In this document: positions 23,474 through 33,969 of the stretch, piece by piece
Position numbering within the stretch: the first letter of the stretch is position 1
Layout of the letters: every line of letters starts with the position of its first letter
Assembly: GCA_003134595.1 (NCBI GenBank)
Contig: PLBS01000092.1
Span: 1 to 45,319 of the forward strand
Length of the DNA stretch: 45,319 bases
Origin: Gallionella sp.
GTDB lineage: Bacteria; Pseudomonadota; Gammaproteobacteria; Burkholderiales; Gallionellaceae
Reading direction: 5' to 3'
Position numbers and translations under genes: made by a program
Notes under the pieces: model-generated
Seen by the model: the letters and a program-made list of their open reading frames with translations, nothing else
Told to the model about the DNA's origin: nothing
The model's database searches: none

Positions 23474-24688
23474 ATGCCGAAATTAGCGCCAAAGCCATTT
23501 TTTGTACTTCACGTTATATGGCATCCAGCGTTCACCAAGGGGAAAAAATTAGCCGAGGTTTTATTCAATCACTATCAAGCGGATTGGACGAATCGTATTG
23601 GCGCAGGAATTGGTGTGCCTGTAAGACAGCATTGTGGTCCTGAGGGAACGCCGACCGTTCCGTCAAGTATTGACCTTGACGAATCTGAAACAGCTGCGAT
23701 TGTAGTACTTGTTGATGACGTGTTTGCTGCCGACCCAAAGTGGGTCGCGCTCTTTCAAGGACTCAGTAAAAAAGCGTCTAAGAAAAAATATAGTCATATC
23801 GTGTTTCCGGTTGTATTCAGCGATGAAGCTTTGCACAAGTTGCAAACTTCCACACAAGCAATACGATGGAGTGAATGGCGTAAGGATAAAAATTCAGAAA
23901 AACGCGTCAAACTTCTTGCGCATTTGACGTACCAGTTTTCTCGAATGTTACGCACCTATCTTGAAACGTTGAAACATCCTGCCGCTGATGACAAAATGTT
24001 GGAGTCGTACCTTGAGAAAGTTCGCGTTTTCCTCAGCCACTCCAAGCATGATCCGATCGGTGAAAGTCTCGCCCTTGCCATTAGAAAATACATTCAGGAT
24101 AACCTCGGAATGGCGTCTTTTTTTGATGCTATTGAAATAGCTCCTGGCCTTCAGTTTGACGAGGTGCTGTCACATTGCGTGCGGCGGAGCGCAATATTGG
24201 CGTTGCAAACTGATTCATTTTCCACGCGTGAATGGTGTCGCCGAGAAATTCTGGAAGCAAAGCTCTATGGGAAGCCAATCGTTGTAGCGAACTGCCTCGT
24301 TGACCGAGAAGAGCGTGGCTTTCCTTATCTTGGAAATGTACCAGTCATTCGAATGAACCCCTCCGAAAATAAGCGCATAGTCCATGTAATATCACGTTTA
24401 CTGGATGAAGTTTTCAAAGACTTTGTGTGGGAATGCCAGACGTTGTTGTATCGGAGAAAAAAATCAACGGTCGAATTTATCTCATCTCCACCCGAGCTAC
24501 TAACGCTTATTCGTTACACCGAGGCAGGCGCTGACGGAAAATTTCGCGCTGTACCGAAAACGATTGTTTATCCCGATCCGCCATTGTCCAAAGAGGAAGA
24601 GCTGTTGTTTGAAAAGCTTGTTCCGGGCACAGACGTGAAGTCATATCAGCAATGGCAAAGTAGTTTACTTGCGACGGCGGGAGCTTAA
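23474..24688 (+). CDS. Double TIR-domain protein
   Basis: I chose ATG 23474 (TAGGGAAT upstream; 404 residues) rather than an in-frame TTG at 23438. The C-terminal TIR (about 181-330) is clear: KVRVFLSHSKHDPIGESLAL, FFDAIEIAPGLQFDEVLSHC, ALQTDSFSTREWCRREILEA and GKPIVVAN, with the WxxxE pair W244/E248 expected for NADase activity. The N-terminal 170 residues look like a second, diverged TIR fold (VLHVIWHPAFTKGKKLAEVL ... DESETAAIVVLVDDVF) without a matching catalytic WxxxE. The protein may be an effector or signal enzyme with one dead and one active TIR. One base separates its stop from the SLOG start. Confidence 0.85.
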   Translation: MPKLAPKPFFVLHVIWHPAFTKGKKLAEVLFNHYQADWTNRIGAGIGVPVRQHCGPEGTPTVPSSIDLDESETAAIVVLVDDVFAADPKWVALFQGLSKKASKKKYSHIVFPVVFSDEALHKLQTSTQAIRWSEWRKDKNSEKRVKLLAHLTYQFSRMLRTYLETLKHPAADDKMLESYLEKVRVFLSHSKHDPIGESLALAIRKYIQDNLGMASFFDAIEIAPGLQFDEVLSHCVRRSAILALQTDSFSTREWCRREILEAKLYGKPIVVANCLVDREERGFPYLGNVPVIRMNPSENKRIVHVISRLLDEVFKDFVWECQTLLYRRKKSTVEFISSPPELLTLIRYTEAGADGKFRAVPKTIVYPDPPLSKEEELLFEKLVPGTDVKSYQQWQSSLLATAGA

Positions 24689-24689
24689 C

Positions 24690-25499
24690 ATGTTAGATGC
24701 CTCCAAATTATCTGGAAAACGGATCGCGGTGTCGGTATCCGACAGCCCAGACCTTGCTCAACTAGGATTGAGCTCGCAACATCTGCACCAGGCGATGGCT
24801 GAAATCGCTCAATATTTACTTGCGTCCGGGGCCCACTTAATTTACGGAGGAGATTTGCGAGCAAATGGGTTTACGTCAATACTCTTCGAACTTGCTGCCA
24901 GATATCAAAACAGGTCGGCAGAAAGCCGGGTAATGTTTACGAATTACTTGCCGTGGGCGACACACGTCGGGAAATCGTCTGACGAATTACTGGCAATTCA
25001 AGAAGAGGTAGAGCCATATGGAAAGTTGGTATTATTGTCTGAAGACGGGAAAGAAATGCCCATAAAAAAGAAGAAAAAGATCGCTGATGAGAAACCATCA
25101 CCTGCTGCTTGGGCGGCATGTCTTACTGCGATGCGTGACGTAACGACAGAAGTAGCTGATGCTCGCGTTCTACTCGGTGGGAGTGTCAGTGGCTTTCTGG
25201 GATCAATGCCTGGCATTGCAGAGGAAGCGCTAATTAATATCCGAAAGAAAAAGCCGACATACCTCTTGGGAGGATTTGGCGGGTGCGCCAGCGATATTGT
25301 CGAAACGATAGCCGGTTCCCGACGGCATTCGAAGCGCGTATGGGCAGGAAGGAAGAACTTCAAGGCAGTTACGGTCAAAGATCTTGTGAATGGATTGAGC
25401 CCGAAGCGAAATGAACACATGGCCACATCTCCTTTCCTTGAAGTAATTATTCCCTATTTGTTGAGCGGTCTTGATCACAAGTTAAACGGGCGCCAGTAG
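24690..25499 (+). CDS. SLOG-family nucleotide-binding protein
   Basis: The ATG at 24690 lies one base after the TIR stop with GGGAG 5 bases upstream; 269 residues. It begins with a Rossmann-like strand (GKRIAVSVSDSPDLAQLG), then LLASGAHLIYGGDLRANGFT near residue 44, and a later LLGGSVSGFLGSMPGIAEEA and PTYLLGGFGG. This is the SLOG/LOG-like pattern. SLOG domains bind nucleotide-derived signals; the Thoeris effector ThsA uses one to sense the TIR product. Here it stands alone with no SIR2 or membrane effector fused. A lysine run (KKKKK) sits near residue 130. It is probably the signal sensor of the TIR cluster, by inference. Confidence 0.78.
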   Translation: MLDASKLSGKRIAVSVSDSPDLAQLGLSSQHLHQAMAEIAQYLLASGAHLIYGGDLRANGFTSILFELAARYQNRSAESRVMFTNYLPWATHVGKSSDELLAIQEEVEPYGKLVLLSEDGKEMPIKKKKKIADEKPSPAAWAACLTAMRDVTTEVADARVLLGGSVSGFLGSMPGIAEEALINIRKKKPTYLLGGFGGCASDIVETIAGSRRHSKRVWAGRKNFKAVTVKDLVNGLSPKRNEHMATSPFLEVIIPYLLSGLDHKLNGRQ

Positions 25500-25828
25500 A
25501 CTCCTAATTGAGTTGATCTGATCGAGTTCGACTGAATGGAGTGGAGGTTTGGATGTGCATAGGATTTCGGTTTGAAATGCGGCCACTTTCCGCAACGCTG
25601 AACGTCTCAAAAGTGTCGGGCACTGCATGTCGCCAGCGTCAACTATCGGGTGAGCTGATAAAATTGGCGCAAGCGCAAAGTTTCAACGACCTCTTCTAGA
25701 AGGCAATCAGCATAAGCGGTGGGCAGCATGCCGCCGAAGCCGGGGACGTACACGCCACCGACGATATTACATTGATGGATGCATAACCCGCAGAATGTAG
25801 GCCAAGATGCAAAACGCTAAGGGATACT
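25500..25828 (+). other. Spacer before the helicase operon, with gene scars
   Basis: This 329-bp spacer has no supportable gene. Two segments repeat sequences from further left: 25693-25726 resembles 19544-19578, and 25754-25776 matches 18933-18955 at 22 of 23 bases (the end of the TPR-operon gene). It probably holds the promoter of the helicase operon, but I see no confident -35/-10 pair. AAGGGA precedes the helicase ATG. Confidence 0.6.
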
Positions 25829-28800
25829 ATGGACGTTTTTGAATTCAGAGAAAAACTGGTGACCGACTACTCCGACTTTACTCGGAGTTTTACAAGAATC
25901 AAGGCGCGAGACATCAAAGACTTTGTCGATCACGAATACGATTCCCAGAAATATTGGCCAGCACCCCTCATTCAAGTCAATCCAAATTTCAGGCAGGGTG
26001 CCACCGTTCAAAAGTTAGTTGATGCTGGCGTGCTGCATCCAGATTGTTCCAGAATTTTTCGTTACGGGAAAAGCAAAGAGTCTGCGGGAATAAGCTTGTT
26101 GTTGTTCCAGCATCAGCAAGAAGCTATTAGCTTCGCTCAAGTAGGAGCCAGTTATGTTCTAACAACTGGAACTGGTTCAGGCAAGTCACTCGCGTATTTC
26201 ATACCGATTGTTGATGCAATTCTCAAGGCTAAAGCGAGCGATCCGACTAAGCGCACACGAGCCATCATCATTTATCCGATGAATGCGCTCGCCAATAGCC
26301 AACTGGAAGAGCTTGGAAAATTCGTATCTGATTTTTCAGATGCGGATGCACCAATCACATTCGACAGATATACCGGGCAAGAGAGTGATGAAGAGCGCCA
26401 ACGCATAGCATCTAGCCCGCCGGACATTCTTCTGACCAATTTCATGATGCTTGAGTTGTTGATGACACGTCAGGACGACAAGGATAAGGCGGTTATTCGT
26501 AATTCAAAAGGGTTGCAGTTCCTCGTGTTAGACGAGCTTCACACCTATCGAGGTCGTCAGGGGGCGGATGTCGCTTTGCTGGTTAGGCGTATTCGAGAGG
26601 CGTTATCAGGCAAACTGCAATGTATCGGCACCTCGGCAACGATGGCTACAGATGGCACACAGGATGAGCGTAACACTGTTGTGGCGAACGTAGCGAGCAA
26701 GCTATTTGGAACGGAAATCAGGCCAGAGCATGTTATTACCGAAACTCTGCAACGAATTACTGATGAGAACTTAGTCGTTGAAAGTATCAAGCCTCAATTG
26801 GCATCTGCGTTGGCAGCAGGGATTGATGATCAGGCAACCTATGATGAATTGCGCAAGCATCCCTTGGCGGTCTGGGTTGAACTGACGCTCGGCCTTTCAA
26901 TGGAGGGAACCAAGTGGCGTAGAGCGCAGCCACTAACGTTGGCGGAAGCGGCAAAAAGATTGGCTGCTGATGCGGGTGTTGCTGAATCAATTGCCAGTGA
27001 CACACTAGCTAAGTTCTTGCTCATCGCTTACGGAGCAATTGACCAGAATGGGCGTAGTCTGTTTGCATTCAAGTTGCACCAGTTTATCTCCGGTGGGGGC
27101 AAGGTATTTTCTTCACTTGAGTCAGATGGGCATCGTTTTCTGACGCTCGAAGGACAGCAATATGTGCCGGGCGATAGGAATCGCAGGCTCTATGCGGTTC
27201 ACTTCTGTCGAGAGTGCGGCCAAGAATATTATCCAGTTTGGGATGAGAAACAGTCAGATTCCACTTTCCTTACACCCCGGAATATTGACGAGCGAAACAA
27301 TGAAGATGAAGAAATCAAAAACGGTTTCTTCATGCCAGATGAGACAGGAATATGGGATGACGTAATAGAAAAATATCCGGAAACCTGGTTGGAGCAGAAG
27401 GTTGATGGTGAGTTAAGACTGAAATCGTCATTCAAAAAATATCAGCCGATGTCGCTAATCATCATGCCAGATGGCGAAGTAGGAGCCTTTGGTGTTAAGG
27501 GTTGGTACATTCCCGGTGCATTTCGTTATTGCCTTAACTGCCAGACCACACACCAAACATCCGGTAAAGACTCGCTAAGACTGACATCCCTATCCGGTGA
27601 AGGGCGCAGCTCGGCTGGAACGATGCTGACCATTAGCGCGTTGCGTTACCTGTATGAAGATGATGAGCACCTCTCGGCAGACGCCAAGAAAATTCTCGGC
27701 TTTACCGACAACAGGCAGGATGCTGCACTGCAAGCCGGGCACTTTAATGACTTCATGCAGGTTTTGCTATTGCGCAGTGCCTTGCTTGCAGCAATAGAGA
27801 ACAGCCCGCAACACGCGCTGTCAGAAAACGAAATAGCATCTGCTGTGTTATCGGCATTGGGATTTGAACGGGATGACGCTGGAATTCGTGCAGAGTACAT
27901 GCAAGACCCAGATGTGAAGGGAAATGCACGTCGTCAGGTGCAAGATACTTTGCGCAACATCTTGGGCTATCGAATCTACTATGACCTCCGGCGTGGCTGG
28001 CGTTTCAATAACCCCAACTTGGAACAACTGGGGTTAACGCGAGTCACCTATCAGGACATTGAAGAAATGGCTGCGGATGAAGCCGAATGGCGTGATGCTC
28101 CACTCATCCTGTTATCTGCCAGTAGCAGTGTTCGTCAGGCGGCCTTGCAAAAGTTGTTCGATGCCATGCGTCAAGGGTTATGCCTTTCTACGCGCTATCT
28201 GGATCGTATTCAGTTGGATAAGCTCAAGACCGAAAGCTATAGCAACCTACGTGAGCCATGGGGATTTACCGAGGATGAGAAGCCGGTCACTTCCAACTGG
28301 TTCATCACCAAAAGCAAACCGCGAGATGAATACAAGCACAATACCGACTACCTGATCTCCGGAAGTCCTCGTTCCAGGTTAGGGCGAGAATTCAAAAAAC
28401 GTAGCTTATGGGGAGAAGGAAATCCTCACGCAGGCAAGATTGATGATGTTGCGTGTGAGCAAATCATCACGGCGCTGCTTAAATTAGCCAAGCGCTATGG
28501 ATTGGTTGTCGAAGAAGAAACCGAATTCGGGATTACGGGCTACCAGTTGAACGGGAGTAGTTTGCTGTGGCAACTGGGTGATGGAGAGAGTCAGGCCAAT
28601 GCCAACGACAACCGATTCTTTCGTAATCTCTATCGAAATATCTCCGGCTTATTGCACAATCCTACGCACAGATTGTTTGATTTTGAAGCGCGTGAGCATA
28701 CCGCTCAAGTCGAGCAGAGCGACCGCATGGAACGCGAGGCTCGCTTCCGCTACACCAGTAAAGATCGAGAACAATGGCTGGCGAGTACCGGCAAGCAACT

Positions 28801-31132
28801 TGAATGGCTACCCGTTTTGTTTTGTTCGCCGACCATGGAGTTGGGTGTCGATATCAGCTCACTCAACACGGTTTATTTGCGGAATGTCCCACCCACACCA
28901 GCCAACTATGCTCAGCGTAGCGGACGAGCAGGGCGGGCAGGACAACCGGCACTCGTGATTACTTATTGCGCCGCACAAAGTCCGCACGACCAGTATTTCT
29001 TTCGAGATCCCGTCAGGATGGTGCATGGGCAAGTTAATCCACCGACGCTTGACCTCGCCAACCGCGAGCTGATTCAGAGTCATCTTCATGCAGTTTGGTT
29101 GTCGGAGACAGGTCAGAAGTTGGATAACAGCATTTGCGGTTTGCTGGATATGAATCAGCCAACAACGCCAATTTTGCCGAACCTTCAGGACATCCTGGAT
29201 ATGCCAGCAGCAAAACTACGCGCCCACCAGCGCGGTGTGAGCATACTCAATATGCTGCAAGATGAGCTGACCAAGGTTAAGGCTCCGTGGTATTCAGAGC
29301 GATGGGCTGAGTCTGTATTTCAGCGCGCCTTCCAAGAATTTGACCATGCGCTCGATCGCTGGCGTGAATTGTTCCGTGCCACCACGCGCCAGATGGACAT
29401 CAATCAAAAGGTGATGAACACCCCGGCAGCTTCTGAGCGTGAGCGAAGGGATGCCAAGCAGCGCCATGACGAAGCGTTCAGGCAACGCGAAATTTTGTTG
29501 CAGCAAGGCAGCACACTGAACTCAGATTTTTACACCTATCGTTACCTTGCCAGCCAAGGCTTTTTGCCCGGTTACAACTTCCCAAGGTTGCCACTCATGG
29601 CATACATTCCCGCGCGCAGGGGCAAAATAGGCAGGGAAAATTTCTTGAGTCGACCAAGATTTTTGGCACTGTCAGAATTTGGCCCATACAGCCTGATCTA
29701 CCACGAAGGAAGTCAGTATCGGGTTACGAGGGCATTGCTCTCGGTGTCGGCAGACGACCAAGTGGCAGTCGGTGCCCAGCTTTCCACGGAATACGCCCGC
29801 ATTTGTCCTGCGTGTGGCTATGGGCACTTCCGTCAGCAAAGAGACTTTGACCGATGTGTTGCGTGTGGCACGTTGCTTGAAGGGGCGAAAGAAATTCGCG
29901 CTCTGTATCGAATCGAGAACGTTTCCACACGGCGCGCGGAACGCATTACAGCCAATGAGGAAGAGCGCGTTCGTCAGGGCTACGAAATGCAGACCACCAT
30001 GCAGTTCTCCGAAGAGGATGGAAAGCTGCAATGCGTCAAAACACTATTCAAGGACGAGCAAGGCGAGTTACTGGAATTGCAGTACGGTGCAGCGGCAACT
30101 GTTTGGCGCATGAACCTTGGTTGGAGAAGGCGCAAAGACAAGAGCATCCTCGGCTTCAATATCAATCCGGTGACAGGTCATTGGGTGGGTGGCGCGGACG
30201 AAACAGGTGAAGGTGAAGTGGATTTGCCACCGGATGTCACTCCGCCTCAGCGCATCGTTCCTTATGTTGAGGATCGTCGCAATGTATTGGTTATCCGGTC
30301 TCCCGAGGTACTCGACATCACCACCATGGCGACATTGCAATACGCCATCAAGCGCGGTATTGAAGCGATTTACCAATTGGAAGAAAGCGAACTGATGGCC
30401 GAGCCTTTGCCGGGGCGCGACCCACGCTTGTCCATCCTGCTGTATGAGTCTGCGGAAGGCGGCGCAGGAGTGCTTACGCGACTCGCTACAGAACCCGGCG
30501 CGCTGGCAGAGGTGGCGGCCAAAGCACTTGAAGTCATGCACTTCAAACGTCCTGATAACGGATTGTGGAATGCGCAGACCCTACAAGAGGATGTTGGTAC
30601 AGATGGACAATCTAATTGCGAAGCGGGTTGTTACAAGTGTTTGCTGTCCTATTACAACCAGCCCGACCATACCGTGATTGATCGCAAAGATGCGGCTAAC
30701 GATGGCAAAGTCCTTGATATTCTTTGTCGGTTGACCCGTGCAAATGGCGAAGTGGGTAGCGTGGAGAAAAGTGCAACTGAGCACAGCAATGAATTGCGCC
30801 GGATTTCCGGAAGCTCACTTGAGCACGCCTGGTTGGACTTTGTTGAACAGCATGGATACTTAAAACCAGATCGCGGGCAGGAAACGATTGAGCGTTGCCT
30901 GACATGCGCGGATTTTTACTACCATGACTGGAAAGCTGCTATCTACATTGATGGCCCCCATCACGATGAACCAGCGCAGCGCGAGAAAGATGCGACCATC
31001 AATCGGTGCCTTGATGATGCCGGATATTTGGTCATCCGTTTCCCCAAAGAACAATCCCGTTGGCAGGAGATATTTGCTGCGCACGCAGACTTGTTTGGAA
31101 CTGGAAAAATCACTGGCACTAAGAATTCATGA
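25829..31132 (+). CDS. YprA/DUF1998 helicase with C-terminal nuclease-like domain
   Basis: A 1767-residue superfamily 2 helicase. The Q-motif-like LLFQHQQEA is near 91, Walker A TGTGSGKS at 113-120, the Walker B variant [20 protein letters not shown] near 235, and GTSATM at 267. Helicase C has [13 protein letters not shown] (about 1001) and [12 protein letters not shown] (about 1028). Zinc ribbons are CRECGQ (about 460) and CPACGYGHF...CVACG (about 1325-1346), and the DUF1998/MZB cluster is [15 protein letters not shown] (about 1595). The last 70 residues ([20 protein letters not shown], then LVIRF) look like a Vsr-type PD-(D/E)XK nuclease fold. This is the hallmark of the YprA helicases of DISARM, Dpd, Druantia and ARMADA. 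It overlaps the SNF2 gene by ATGA. Confidence 0.9.
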   Translation: MDVFEFREKLVTDYSDFTRSFTRIKARDIKDFVDHEYDSQKYWPAPLIQVNPNFRQGATVQKLVDAGVLHPDCSRIFRYGKSKESAGISLLLFQHQQEAISFAQVGASYVLTTGTGSGKSLAYFIPIVDAILKAKASDPTKRTRAIIIYPMNALANSQLEELGKFVSDFSDADAPITFDRYTGQESDEERQRIASSPPDILLTNFMMLELLMTRQDDKDKAVIRNSKGLQFLVLDELHTYRGRQGADVALLVRRIREALSGKLQCIGTSATMATDGTQDERNTVVANVASKLFGTEIRPEHVITETLQRITDENLVVESIKPQLASALAAGIDDQATYDELRKHPLAVWVELTLGLSMEGTKWRRAQPLTLAEAAKRLAADAGVAESIASDTLAKFLLIAYGAIDQNGRSLFAFKLHQFISGGGKVFSSLESDGHRFLTLEGQQYVPGDRNRRLYAVHFCRECGQEYYPVWDEKQSDSTFLTPRNIDERNNEDEEIKNGFFMPDETGIWDDVIEKYPETWLEQKVDGELRLKSSFKKYQPMSLIIMPDGEVGAFGVKGWYIPGAFRYCLNCQTTHQTSGKDSLRLTSLSGEGRSSAGTMLTISALRYLYEDDEHLSADAKKILGFTDNRQDAALQAGHFNDFMQVLLLRSALLAAIENSPQHALSENEIASAVLSALGFERDDAGIRAEYMQDPDVKGNARRQVQDTLRNILGYRIYYDLRRGWRFNNPNLEQLGLTRVTYQDIEEMAADEAEWRDAPLILLSASSSVRQAALQKLFDAMRQGLCLSTRYLDRIQLDKLKTESYSNLREPWGFTEDEKPVTSNWFITKSKPRDEYKHNTDYLISGSPRSRLGREFKKRSLWGEGNPHAGKIDDVACEQIITALLKLAKRYGLVVEEETEFGITGYQLNGSSLLWQLGDGESQANANDNRFFRNLYRNISGLLHNPTHRLFDFEAREHTAQVEQSDRMEREARFRYTSKDREQWLASTGKQLEWLPVLFCSPTMELGVDISSLNTVYLRNVPPTPANYAQRSGRAGRAGQPALVITYCAAQSPHDQYFFRDPVRMVHGQVNPPTLDLANRELIQSHLHAVWLSETGQKLDNSICGLLDMNQPTTPILPNLQDILDMPAAKLRAHQRGVSILNMLQDELTKVKAPWYSERWAESVFQRAFQEFDHALDRWRELFRATTRQMDINQKVMNTPAASERERRDAKQRHDEAFRQREILLQQGSTLNSDFYTYRYLASQGFLPGYNFPRLPLMAYIPARRGKIGRENFLSRPRFLALSEFGPYSLIYHEGSQYRVTRALLSVSADDQVAVGAQLSTEYARICPACGYGHFRQQRDFDRCVACGTLLEGAKEIRALYRIENVSTRRAERITANEEERVRQGYEMQTTMQFSEEDGKLQCVKTLFKDEQGELLELQYGAAATVWRMNLGWRRRKDKSILGFNINPVTGHWVGGADETGEGEVDLPPDVTPPQRIVPYVEDRRNVLVIRSPEVLDITTMATLQYAIKRGIEAIYQLEESELMAEPLPGRDPRLSILLYESAEGGAGVLTRLATEPGALAEVAAKALEVMHFKRPDNGLWNAQTLQEDVGTDGQSNCEAGCYKCLLSYYNQPDHTVIDRKDAANDGKVLDILCRLTRANGEVGSVEKSATEHSNELRRISGSSLEHAWLDFVEQHGYLKPDRGQETIERCLTCADFYYHDWKAAIYIDGPHHDEPAQREKDATINRCLDDAGYLVIRFPKEQSRWQEIFAAHADLFGTGKITGTKNS

Positions 31133-33957
31133 ATGCACCACAAGTAAATTTTCAGCCCGGCAGTTTGGTCAGTGCGAGAAACAGAGAGTGGATCGTATTA
31201 CCGCAGTCCACCGCCGAGACTCTATATCTACGGCCATTGGGAGCGGCAGAGGAAGATGCCACCATCCTGTATTTGCCGATTGAACCCCAGCCGGTCGTGG
31301 GGGCGACTTTTGCGTGGCCTACAGTAAAGCAGGCCAGCAACCATGCGGCCAGCCAGCTATTACGCGATGCACTGCAACTGAAATTACGCTCCGGTGCAGG
31401 CCCGTTCCGTAGCCTGGGCAACATCGCAGTTGAGCCACGGGCTTATCAATTGGTGCCGCTCTTGATGGCACTGAAACTCGACGTGGTACGTTTGCTGGTA
31501 GCAGATGACGTAGGTATCGGCAAAACCATCGAGGCTGCGCTGATTGCGCGGGAGTTGCTGGATAGGGGTGAGATTCAGCGGCTGGCAGTTTTGTGTCCAC
31601 CGCACCTATGCGAACAGTGGCAGCGGGAATTGCAGGATCGTTTCCACATCAATGCTGCCGTTGTTCGAACCAGCACAGCAGGACGCTTGGAACGCGGACT
31701 GCCCGCAGGTCAATCGATCTTTGATGCCTACCCTTTCACCGTGGTCAGTCTGGATTACATCAAGTCAGATCGCCGCCGCGATGAATTCCAGCGTGCCTGT
31801 CCAGAATGCGTCATCGTTGATGAGGCGCATACCTGTACCCATAGCGGGCAAGGCAAGCAGCAACGTTATCAATTGTTGAAAGGACTCACCGAGAATCCAG
31901 ACCGACACATGATTCTGCTGACCGCCACGCCACATAGCGGCGATGAAGATGCCTTCTTTAATTTGCTCGGACTGCTCAATCCAGAATTTACTCAGCTCAA
32001 GGATCTACCTCACGAAAGTCGCTCAAAACTTCGCGAAGACCTCGCTCGCCATTTCGTGCAACGTCGCCGTCCAGACATCGAAGAATGGCAAGATAACAAA
32101 CTCTTCCCGGAACGACTCACAGCAGAAATAACCTATCAGCTCAGTGGCGCGTGGGGAAAACTGTTCGGGGACGTGCTCGACTATGCGCGTGAGCTGGTCG
32201 TGCGTGCCGAAGGGCAAGGACTACGTGAACAGCGCATGAACTGGTGGGCAGCCTTGGCACTGTTGCGCTGCATTTCTTCCTCACCGGCAGCCGCCGTCAA
32301 CGCCTTGCGTACTCGATTGTTGGGAGTGCAATCCGAACAGGGAACAGAAATCGATCTGGAAGAAATCGAGCGTCAAGCACAAGAGCGGGTCATGGATGGT
32401 ACGGATGACAGCCTCTCCACGGATGACATTGAGCCAGCTGCGCGCACAGAGGATTCCGAACTATTGAATGATCTGATTGCTGCCGCCGGAAAAATGGCTG
32501 GCAAGAGCAACGATCCCAAGCTGGCGAAGCTCATTACTCACCTCGATGAACTCATCAATGCAGGATTCCAGCCGGTCATATTTTGTCGCTACATCGCCAC
32601 CGCACATTATCTGGCCGAACACCTGCGCGCCCACTTTAAGCAATCTACCGTGAAACCCGTAACGGGTGAATTTACCCCCGGCGAACGGGAAGCCGCGGTA
32701 CAGGAACTTGGCGAATCCGAAAACCGGATACTGGTTGCGACCGATTGCCTGTCCGAAGGTGTCAATCTCCAAAACCTGTTTACTGCTGTTGTCCACTATG
32801 ATTTGTCATGGAACCCAACTCGTCATGAGCAGCGGGAAGGACGCGTGGATCGTTTCGGGCAAAAGGCACGCGAGGTGCGCACCACCATGCTGTATGGCCA
32901 AGACAACCCGGTTGATGGCGCGGTATTGCATGTCATCCTGCGCAAGGCAGAAAGCATACGCAAGGAATTGGGTGTGTTGGTTCCCATGCCGGATGACGAA
33001 GGCAAGCTGACCCAAGCCCTGCTCAATGCGGTGCTGCTGCGCAAAGGGGGTTCTGCCGCCAAATCGCCACAGCAATCTCTCGATTTCGGCCAGCCTGCGC
33101 AGGAAATAGAAACTGCTTGGCAGAGTGCACGCGACAAGGCATCAAAAAACCGTACCTTGTTCGCACAGCGTCGCTTGAAGCCTGAGGACGTGTTGCCTGA
33201 ATGGCAAAAGACCTTGGCAGTATTGGGTGGCGAAGCAGACGTTGTTCGCTTTATTTCTCGTGCTGCTTCCAAGCTGGGTGCACCACTCGAAGCATGGCGC
33301 AACCACTGGAAGCTACACGTCAACCATCTCCCGCCAACCATTCGAGAACGACTCGAAGGCGAGGGTTTATCCGGCACAATGCGCATCGACTTTCATCAGC
33401 CACCCGCACCCGGAGCTACCTTCATCCACCGTACCCATCCATTGGTTGCCTGTATTGCGGATTATTTGCTGGAACGTGCGCTGGATACAGAAGGACGACC
33501 TGAAAGTGATGAAACCGATTGGATCGCTCGTGCTGGAGCAATCTTTACCGAAGCAGTCAGCTCGCGCACAACCGTCTTGCTGCTTCGCTTGCGTCACCAG
33601 CTCACCGTGACGCGTGCGACTGGCTCACGCCTGCTGCTCTGCGAAGAAACGGTCGCCCTTGCGCTCAGTGGCGGGGATAGTTCGACACGCCTGCCGGAAG
33701 AACAAGCCCGAACCCTGCTAGATGCACAGCCAGCGCGCAACATGCCGACTGCATTACGTGACCGGCATATCCAGCAAGCCATAGATGCTTTGCCGGGATG
33801 GACTCCGTTGCTAGAAGGTATTGCCCAGGAAAGGGCACAGCAACTTCTTGAAGATCACCGTCGGGTGCGTGAAGCTTCCGATGCAAGGGGAAGTTACCAA
33901 GTTACCCCTAGCTTGCCGGTGGATGTAATGGGCGTTTTCGTCCTCGTTCCGGCATGA
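31129..33957 (+). CDS. SNF2-family helicase (DrmD-like)
   Basis: A 942-residue SNF2/Rad54-type ATPase. Walker A is [20 protein letters not shown] near residue 124, the DEAH box [10 protein letters not shown] near 228, [20 protein letters not shown] near 263; helicase C has [17 protein letters not shown] near 482, [15 protein letters not shown] near 533 and [19 protein letters not shown] near 558. An intact ATPase core is therefore visible. It is the architecture of DrmD in DISARM and related systems. Its ATG overlaps the YprA stop by ATGA, showing coupled translation. It probably translocates on invading DNA with the YprA helicase; that is inferred from the family. Confidence 0.9.
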   Translation: MNAPQVNFQPGSLVSARNREWIVLPQSTAETLYLRPLGAAEEDATILYLPIEPQPVVGATFAWPTVKQASNHAASQLLRDALQLKLRSGAGPFRSLGNIAVEPRAYQLVPLLMALKLDVVRLLVADDVGIGKTIEAALIARELLDRGEIQRLAVLCPPHLCEQWQRELQDRFHINAAVVRTSTAGRLERGLPAGQSIFDAYPFTVVSLDYIKSDRRRDEFQRACPECVIVDEAHTCTHSGQGKQQRYQLLKGLTENPDRHMILLTATPHSGDEDAFFNLLGLLNPEFTQLKDLPHESRSKLREDLARHFVQRRRPDIEEWQDNKLFPERLTAEITYQLSGAWGKLFGDVLDYARELVVRAEGQGLREQRMNWWAALALLRCISSSPAAAVNALRTRLLGVQSEQGTEIDLEEIERQAQERVMDGTDDSLSTDDIEPAARTEDSELLNDLIAAAGKMAGKSNDPKLAKLITHLDELINAGFQPVIFCRYIATAHYLAEHLRAHFKQSTVKPVTGEFTPGEREAAVQELGESENRILVATDCLSEGVNLQNLFTAVVHYDLSWNPTRHEQREGRVDRFGQKAREVRTTMLYGQDNPVDGAVLHVILRKAESIRKELGVLVPMPDDEGKLTQALLNAVLLRKGGSAAKSPQQSLDFGQPAQEIETAWQSARDKASKNRTLFAQRRLKPEDVLPEWQKTLAVLGGEADVVRFISRAASKLGAPLEAWRNHWKLHVNHLPPTIRERLEGEGLSGTMRIDFHQPPAPGATFIHRTHPLVACIADYLLERALDTEGRPESDETDWIARAGAIFTEAVSSRTTVLLLRLRHQLTVTRATGSRLLLCEETVALALSGGDSSTRLPEEQARTLLDAQPARNMPTALRDRHIQQAIDALPGWTPLLEGIAQERAQQLLEDHRRVREASDARGSYQVTPSLPVDVMGVFVLVPA

Positions 33958-33969
33958 GGAATTAGCAGA

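Noticed and set aside
24669-25499. An earlier TTG start for the SLOG gene
   Set aside because: It lies inside the TIR gene and has no ribosome-binding site; ATG 24690 has GGGAG upstream.
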